Shown piece by piece: positions 5,533-9,636 of a stretch of DNA of 9,636 nt. The first letter of the stretch is position 1. Each line of letters starts with the position of its first letter. The stretch is from contig JAGADM010000044.1 in assembly GCA_017613595.1 (NCBI GenBank), forward strand, positions 1 through 9,636, read 5' to 3'. The stretch comes from Lachnospiraceae bacterium (GTDB taxonomy: Bacteria; Bacillota_A; Clostridia; Lachnospirales; Lachnospiraceae). The position numbers and the translations under genes are program-made. Below the pieces are notes generated by a model. The model saw nothing but the letters and a program-made list of their open reading frames with translations, was not told the DNA's origin and ran no database searches.

Positions 5533-8193
5533 ATGCAAAGAAAACGTCTGATCAGTATCGTGCTTATTCTTATCCTGGCTCTTTCGGCCTGCGGTAAGGC
5601 AGAGAAGACCGTCAAGAAGGGAAAGACAAGAGAGCCGGCGGAGATCGGTTCCGGAAAGATTACGCCGTCGAAGGGCGCAGACCCGACGCCGACGCCGGAG
5701 CCGGAGAAGACGGAGATTGTCATGTGGTGTATCGCCACGGAGGGTGACAGCATGCATTACGCGTATGAACAGGCGATTGCGCTGATGAAAGACCGCTATC
5801 CGACGGTGGATTTCCGCTGGGAAGCTTTTATGAATGATGACTATAAGATGAAGGTGAAAACCGCGGCACAGGCGGACATGCTGCCGGATATCTTCTACAC
5901 ATGGCCGTGCTATTTCCTCGAGGACTTCGTTCTGATTGACCGGGTATACTGCCTGGATGACACTTACAAACAGTATGCGGATTTTCTTCCGGAGACGATG
6001 TGCAGAAATACTACCTATAACGGTAAGAAATACGGCATTCCGCTCACCATGAATGTTGTCGGACTGTTCGCCGACATGACGGTGCTTGATGAGGCGGGAT
6101 ATACGGAAATTCCCAAAACAATCGAAGATTTCTACGCGTGCTGCGACCGGCTTCTGGAGCTTGGAAAGACGCCGATTGGACTCTCGCGCAATGAATATGC
6201 CACCTGGTGTGTCATGGAAGTCCTGGAGCCCCTTATGCAGCGATTTGCCGGAAGCGCCAGGTACGACGCGATATTACGCGGCAGGGAAACCTGGGATGAT
6301 GAGGACATTATTGCGGCAGTAGATTGCTATCTGGACATGGTGAACAGGGGGTATTTCGGCAAAGAGAAAACGGTTTACGACAATGACGAAGTAAAGTATT
6401 ACTTTATGAACCATGAATACGGGTTTTACATGAACGGAAGCTGGAACTGCGCGGATTTCGCGAATTCCGGTTACGGCGAGGACGGCTGGGTTCAGGTCGG
6501 AGCATTTCCGGTTGTGGATGCGTCCAAGTCGGACGGCATCGAGTTTATCGGCGGACCGTATGACACGCTGGCGGTTTCTTCCGGTTCGGAAAACCCGGAA
6601 CTGGCTGCGCAATACGCTTTCGAACTTGCCCGGGAGATCAGCCGTTACGCATATCTTTCCGGCTGCGGCGTTCCGGCATGGAAAATCGATTATGAAGAAA
6701 GAGAAATAAACTACCTGACAAAGAACATCGCGCATATGGTCGCCGAATCCGATTATCTGGTGCTCTTCGGTGATGTGGCCATGCAGCCTTACGATGTCGA
6801 CACGTATTACGGACAGGTCAATTCGATTATGTTCGACGGGATTGACGGCGCGACATTTGCGCAGAATATGAGCAATTACATTTCAACGGACCCGGGGAAG
6901 AGAGGACTCCGTGACCTCGGAGGCAGAGAAATCGTATTCTGTGATTATTATACGAATCCGGATACATGGGATATTCCGCAGAGCTATTATCAGGAAGCGT
7001 TCTTTGATATGCTTCACGATGCGGAGACGCAGTGTAATTTCAAATTCTCGCGCACTTCCGTAGATGGTTACGGACCCGTTTACGTCGAGACGGCCGCGCT
7101 CTCCATCACAAACAATGAGCCGATCGGGGACCTGATTCTTCTAGATAACCGCTGGGTCGGATCGCTTTTATCAAGCGGCTTGCTTCTGGATGTTTCCAAT
7201 GCGACATCGGTGAACTGGGACGACGACAAATGGAACAAGGCCGTCCTTGATGTCATGAGCATTAACGGAGCACTTTACGGTTTCTCGGCGGGGACCGAGG
7301 CAAGAACCGGTGTGTTCTTCAATCGGGCGCTTTTTAAGGCACTCGGCATAGACCCCGACCTTCCGTATGACCTGCAGCGGGAAGGCAAATGGAGCTGGGA
7401 TGAATTTCTCAAACTGTGTGCAAAACTGACCGTCGATATGAATAATGACGGAAAGACCGATGTCTACGGCGTGGTCGGACAGGACTGGATCGTCGCATTT
7501 GCCGCATTACAGTCGAACGGAACCTTTGTCATCACAAAAGACGAGAACGGACTGCTCAAAATGAATGCGGATGACCCGGATGTAATAAGGGCTATGGAGT
7601 TTGTGCAGACGCTCCACGAGAAAGGGTATTTCATGCCGACGGACAAAACCGCGAAAGACTGGTCATGGGACTGGTTCCGGTACGCTTTCGAAGACGGAAA
7701 GGCCGCAATGCGGATTGACGAAGAATGGGTGTCTTACAGCCAGCTGATTTATGCGGGAATGGATTACGGCTTTGCATGCTTCCCTTACGGTCCCGCGGTC
7801 GGCAGAACCATCGCCGTTGTCCGTGATGATGTCATTGTGATTCCGAACTGTGATAAGACCAGAACCTGCATGGACGATATTCTGTTTGCTTACGATATCT
7901 ACACCGATGTTCCTGCCGGGTTCGCCGATGATGATATTCGCTGGCAGGAATCGTTCACGGTGAATTACGGTATGCATTATAATGACTGGCGGGCAATAGA
8001 CGAAACCATCCGCATGTTGGTGGTCGACTGTCCCGGCTATATGTACCCGGCATGCCTGATTCCCGATTTCGACAACTATTCCTATATGTGGACCGGCGGG
8101 TTTGATGACGGTTTGACTGCGATGGAGATTATTGAGAGTTACCGGGATGAATGGGAGTATGAAACGGAGACGTTTAACAGGGCGTTTCGATAA
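5533..8193 (+). CDS. Tandem-fused extracellular solute-binding lipoprotein with two binding domains
   Basis: This 886-residue lipoprotein is about twice the usual size for its family. A signal peptide ends in lipobox LSAC (Cys20), followed by a charged, Thr/Pro-rich linker (21-58). Domain one (about 59-450) is a MalE-type solute-binding domain with YGIPLTMNVVGLF (167-179) and NGSW (301-304). Domain two (about 458-886) begins GLRDLGG and matches the preceding gene along its length: DKWN (565-568), GVFFN (593-597), WSWD (620-623), SNGTFVI (661-667), FPYGP (750-754), DDILFAYD (781-788) and DETIR (823-827), in the same order. DMNNDGKTD (635-643) is a calcium-loop candidate. I chose the start at 5533 because GGGAGGT lies about 8-9 nt upstream and the signal peptide begins there; the frame opens at 5494, but that ATG is inside the operator candidate. 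It has its own promoter, no permease or ATPase beside it, and no clear terminator. The ligand is unknown. Confidence 0.92.
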   Translation: MQRKRLISIVLILILALSACGKAEKTVKKGKTREPAEIGSGKITPSKGADPTPTPEPEKTEIVMWCIATEGDSMHYAYEQAIALMKDRYPTVDFRWEAFMNDDYKMKVKTAAQADMLPDIFYTWPCYFLEDFVLIDRVYCLDDTYKQYADFLPETMCRNTTYNGKKYGIPLTMNVVGLFADMTVLDEAGYTEIPKTIEDFYACCDRLLELGKTPIGLSRNEYATWCVMEVLEPLMQRFAGSARYDAILRGRETWDDEDIIAAVDCYLDMVNRGYFGKEKTVYDNDEVKYYFMNHEYGFYMNGSWNCADFANSGYGEDGWVQVGAFPVVDASKSDGIEFIGGPYDTLAVSSGSENPELAAQYAFELAREISRYAYLSGCGVPAWKIDYEEREINYLTKNIAHMVAESDYLVLFGDVAMQPYDVDTYYGQVNSIMFDGIDGATFAQNMSNYISTDPGKRGLRDLGGREIVFCDYYTNPDTWDIPQSYYQEAFFDMLHDAETQCNFKFSRTSVDGYGPVYVETAALSITNNEPIGDLILLDNRWVGSLLSSGLLLDVSNATSVNWDDDKWNKAVLDVMSINGALYGFSAGTEARTGVFFNRALFKALGIDPDLPYDLQREGKWSWDEFLKLCAKLTVDMNNDGKTDVYGVVGQDWIVAFAALQSNGTFVITKDENGLLKMNADDPDVIRAMEFVQTLHEKGYFMPTDKTAKDWSWDWFRYAFEDGKAAMRIDEEWVSYSQLIYAGMDYGFACFPYGPAVGRTIAVVRDDVIVIPNCDKTRTCMDDILFAYDIYTDVPAGFADDDIRWQESFTVNYGMHYNDWRAIDETIRMLVVDCPGYMYPACLIPDFDNYSYMWTGGFDDGLTAMEIIESYRDEWEYETETFNRAFR

Positions 8194-8202
8194 ATTTTCT
8201 CC

Positions 8203-8231
8203 TTGCATTTTGCGCATTGATATGCTAATAT
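8203..8231 (+). promoter_or_regulatory. Promoter of the rpsF-ssb-rpsR operon
   Basis: TTGCAT (8203-8208) is followed after exactly 17 bp by TAATAT (8226-8231) with a TGC extension (8223-8225). The predicted start of transcription is near 8238. The -35 begins 9 bp after the stop of the preceding lipoprotein gene, and no terminator hairpin separates them, so readthrough into this operon is possible. Confidence 0.8.
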
Positions 8232-8235
8232 GTAA

Positions 8236-8299
8236 CTCCGTGGTATAAAAACCCATATTCCTTGCTCCCGGTGAGACGGGGGCCAGAGACCAAAAGGAG
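8236..8299 (+). promoter_or_regulatory. Structured rpsF leader, candidate S6:S18 autoregulatory element
   Basis: The leader can fold into an outer stem, TGGT (8241-8244) with ACCA (8289-8292) extended by CTCC (8236-8239) with GGAG (8296-8299), enclosing a 7-bp hairpin GCTCCCG (8264-8270) with CGGGGGC (8277-8283). The outer stem takes in most of the rpsF ribosome binding site GGAGG (8296-8300). Many bacteria control rpsF through an mRNA motif bound by the S6:S18 complex that includes an exposed CCG; CCG occurs at 8238-8240 at the edge of the internal loop. The predicted transcription start near 8238 would trim the first bases of the CTCC strand. Membership in the known motif is not proven. Confidence 0.5.
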
Positions 8300-8312
8300 G
8301 TGCAAGACAACT

Positions 8313-8603
8313 ATGAACAAGTACGAGTTAGCGTTAGTTGTGAATGCAAAGATCGAGGATGAGGCCAGAGAGGCAGTTCTTCAGTCTGCCAAGGATCTGA
8401 TTGCTCGTTTCGGCGGTGTTATCACCAATGTTGACGATCAGGGCAAGAAGAAGCTTGCTTACGAGATCCAGAAGATGTCCGAAGGCTTTTACTACTTCAT
8501 CCAATTCGATGCGGAAGCTACCGTGCCCAATGAGATCGAGCAGAGAGTTCGTATCATGGACAACGTGCTTCGCTATCTGTGTGTTCGCGTAGACGAGCAG
8601 TAA
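8313..8603 (+). CDS. rpsF: Small-subunit ribosomal protein S6
   Basis: This 96-residue protein is ribosomal protein S6, which pairs with S18 on the platform of the 30S subunit. It opens MNKYELALVVNAKIEDEARE, and carries the conserved GGVITNVDDQGKKKLAYEI region (about 34-52), then FYYFIQFDAE (59-68) and the closing MDNVLRYLCVRVDEQ. Length is typical. The start at 8313 is fixed by homology; the GGAGG at 8296-8300 is 12 nt away, longer than the other spacings in the window. It is the first gene of rpsF-ssb-rpsR, the usual bacterial order, and ssb follows after 14 bp. Confidence 0.98.
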   Translation: MNKYELALVVNAKIEDEAREAVLQSAKDLIARFGGVITNVDDQGKKKLAYEIQKMSEGFYYFIQFDAEATVPNEIEQRVRIMDNVLRYLCVRVDEQ

Positions 8604-8617
8604 AGGGGGAAGCCTTT

Positions 8618-9067
8618 ATGAACAAAGTGATTTTAATGGGTCGTCTTACGAAAGACCCCGAAGTAAGATACTCTCAGGGGGCAAATGCTACGGCTGTATG
8701 CCGTTACTCTATCGCCGTTGACCGCCGTTTTAAGCGGGAAGGCGAGCCCGATGCGGATTTCTTTAACTGTACCGTATTCGGCAAGGGTGCTGAGTTTGCC
8801 GAGAAGTATCTCAAGCAGGGTACCAAGATTGTTATTACCGGTCGTATTGAGAACGACAATTACACCAACAAGGACGGTCAGAAGGTATACGGTACCCGTA
8901 TTCTTGTAGAAGAGCAGGAGTTTGCGGAGAGCAAGAATGCCGCAGGCGGTAACAGTGGAAACTTCGGCGGCAACACCGCGAGTGCTCCGGCACCGGCTGC
9001 TTCGACTGCAGGAGAAGGCTTCATGAACATTCCGGACGGAGTGGACGAGGAGCTCCCGTTTAACTAA
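8618..9067 (+). CDS. ssb: Single-stranded DNA-binding protein
   Basis: This 149-residue protein binds single-stranded DNA in replication, repair and recombination. The OB-fold domain covers about residues 1-106, starting [20 protein letters not shown] and including [20 protein letters not shown] and [11 protein letters not shown] flexible Gly/Asn/Ala/Pro linker follows (about 110-135), then an acidic tip DEELPFN that should dock partner proteins; it ends in an extra Asn after the usual Pro-Phe. The start at 8618 follows GGGGG at 8605-8609, spacing 8 nt. AAAGG (8602-8606) and CCTTT (8613-8617) could pair around that site, a small hairpin just before the start codon that might dampen translation. 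The gene sits between rpsF and rpsR. Confidence 0.98.
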   Translation: MNKVILMGRLTKDPEVRYSQGANATAVCRYSIAVDRRFKREGEPDADFFNCTVFGKGAEFAEKYLKQGTKIVITGRIENDNYTNKDGQKVYGTRILVEEQEFAESKNAAGGNSGNFGGNTASAPAPAASTAGEGFMNIPDGVDEELPFN

Positions 9068-9075
9068 GAATTCAT

Positions 9076-9095
9076 AGGCTGAATTCCGTCAGCCT
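9076..9095 (+). promoter_or_regulatory. Intercistronic hairpin with a CCG loop between ssb and rpsR
   Basis: AGGCTGA (9076-9082) and TCAGCCT (9089-9095) form a perfect 7-bp stem with the 6-nt loop ATTCCG. No T run follows, so it is not a terminator. It ends 13 nt before the rpsR ribosome binding site. It may stabilise the message, serve as a processing site, or be a protein-binding hairpin; the CCG in the loop recalls the trinucleotide in S6:S18-binding mRNA motifs. Confidence 0.55.
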
Positions 9096-9123
9096 GACAC
9101 AATCAGATAGGAGGTACACCGAA

Positions 9124-9399
9124 ATGGCTTTCCAGAAGTCCGATAAGGGTGACAGAGGCGACGCTCCGATGAGAAAGAGAGTTGTTCGCAGAAGAAAGAA
9201 AGTATGCGTTTTCTGCACGGAGAAAGAAGGAAACGGCATCGATTATAAGGATGTAAACAAGCTTAAGAGATACGTATCCGAGAGAGGTAAGATTCTTCCC
9301 AGAAGAATCACCGGAACCTGTGCAAAGCATCAGAGAGCTCTTACCGTAGCTGTTAAGAGAGCACGTCATATCGCTCTTATGCCTTACACCGTAGAGTAA
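9124..9399 (+). CDS. rpsR: Small-subunit ribosomal protein S18, cysteine-containing form
   Basis: This 91-residue protein is ribosomal protein S18, which forms a heterodimer with S6 on the 30S platform. The conserved core includes [20 protein letters not shown] (39-58), [15 protein letters not shown] (59-73) and a basic C-terminal helix [13 protein letters not shown]. Cys28, Cys31, Cys66 and His69 (CVFC and CAKH) mark the cysteine-rich form of S18, in which these residues can bind zinc; many bacteria also have or instead have a form lacking them. The N-terminus is highly basic. A very good AGGAGGT (9109-9115) lies 8 nt before the start. It is the last gene of the operon and is followed by a strong terminator. 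Confidence 0.98.
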   Translation: MAFQKSDKGDRGDAPMRKRVVRRRKKVCVFCTEKEGNGIDYKDVNKLKRYVSERGKILPRRITGTCAKHQRALTVAVKRARHIALMPYTVE

Positions 9400-9410
9400 T
9401 CGGGAATTCA

Positions 9411-9444
9411 AGTGCCGAAGGGTTTGTCCCTTCGGTACTTTTTT
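9411..9444 (+). terminator. Rho-independent terminator of the rpsF-ssb-rpsR operon
   Basis: AGTGCCGAAGGG (9411-9422) pairs with CCCTTCGGTACT (9428-9439), with one G-T wobble and a TTTGT loop, followed by a T run (9439-9444). It begins 12 nt after the rpsR stop. Confidence 0.95.
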
Positions 9445-9465
9445 CGACTTTTTTTGAAAAAGGAA

Positions 9466-9494
9466 TTGACATTTTTCGAAACTCGTGATAACAT
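9466..9494 (+). promoter_or_regulatory. Promoter of the tRNA-Leu gene
   Basis: A perfect -35 TTGACA (9466-9471), a 17-bp spacer and a weaker -10 TAACAT (9489-9494) with a TGA extension (9486-9488) form a strong promoter. An A/T-rich tract at 9448-9464 just upstream could act as an UP element. Transcription would begin near 9501, 34 nt before the mature tRNA. In that 5' leader, CGTG (9502-9505), AGGGA (9508-9512), TCCCT (9516-9520) and CACG (9522-9525) form a hairpin. Confidence 0.82.
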
Positions 9495-9534
9495 AAGCAA
9501 GCGTGTTAGGGACAATCCCTTCACGAAATAAGAT

Positions 9535-9617
9535 GCGGACTTGCTGGAATTGGCAGACAGGCATGACTAAGGATCATGTGCACATAGTGCGTTCGGGTTC
9601 AAGTCCCGTAGTCCGCA
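9535..9617 (+). tRNA. tRNA-Leu, anticodon AAG, class II
   Basis: The 83-nt gene folds with acceptor stem GCGGACT (9535-9541) and AGTCCGC (9610-9616), a 3-bp D stem, anticodon stem CATGA/TCATG (9562-9566, 9574-9578) and loop CTAAGGA with anticodon AAG at 9569-9571. A long variable arm (GCAC ATA GTGC within 9579-9592) marks class II, and together with AAG and G37 indicates leucine. The T loop is TTCAAGT (9598-9604); the outermost T-stem pair (9593 with 9609) is a U-U mismatch. The discriminator is A9617 and CCA is not encoded. A34 would need deamination to inosine to read CUC and CUA. A further gene may follow beyond the window. Confidence 0.93.
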
Positions 9618-9636
9618 GAAGAAAACCTCTTTCACC

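Noticed and set aside
7663..8310. 215-residue open frame on the minus strand at the end of the fused lipoprotein gene
   Set aside because: It is antisense to conserved coding sequence and runs through the rpsF promoter; the translation resembles no known protein.
9501..9534. T-box-like leader before the tRNA
   Set aside because: The leader is only 34 nt, has no T-box sequence or specifier structure, and precedes a tRNA gene itself.

Overview
The window looks like the chromosome of a Clostridia-class Firmicute, most likely Lachnospiraceae or a close relative. This is an inference from the rpsF-ssb-rpsR cluster with strong AGGAGG-type ribosome binding sites, lipoprotein solute-binding proteins with Thr/Pro linkers, a membrane-anchored HtrA protease, TGn-extended -10 promoters and a tRNA without encoded CCA. 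Nothing looks like phage, an insertion sequence, CRISPR or a recent island. All genes fit ordinary chromosomal DNA of moderate GC.

Layout. (1) 1-2202, minus strand: two adjacent half-transporter genes of a heterodimeric ABC exporter. The first is complete and carries a degenerate ATPase site. The second is cut by the left edge. (2) 2203-2417: a divergent intergenic region with a perfect 12-bp direct repeat and a pair of competing hairpins. (3) 2418-3803, plus: a membrane-anchored HtrA/DegP-type serine protease with one PDZ domain, followed by a GC-rich hairpin. (4) 3948-5402 and 5533-8193, plus: two paralogous extracellular solute-binding lipoproteins. The first has one binding domain. The second is about twice the usual size and consists of two solute-binding domains fused in tandem, the C-terminal one matching the first gene along its length. 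A strong terminator and then a strong promoter with a perfect palindrome at its predicted transcription start separate them. No permease or ATPase gene accompanies them. (5) 8203-9444: the rpsF-ssb-rpsR operon with promoter, structured leader, an intercistronic hairpin and a strong terminator. (6) 9466-9617: a promoter and a class II tRNA-Leu with anticodon AAG.

How the parts work together. The exporter pair acts in the membrane, probably moving a drug, lipid or peptide outward. HtrA acts on the outer face of the membrane as a protein-quality protease. The two lipoproteins would sit on the same outer surface and bind a solute, probably a carbohydrate. The right-hand block is translation and replication housekeeping, with likely autogenous control by the S6:S18 complex. 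The least ordinary part is the lipoprotein pair: a tandem-fused solute-binding protein beside its single-domain paralogue, without transporter genes, and with a palindromic operator candidate in front of the fused gene.
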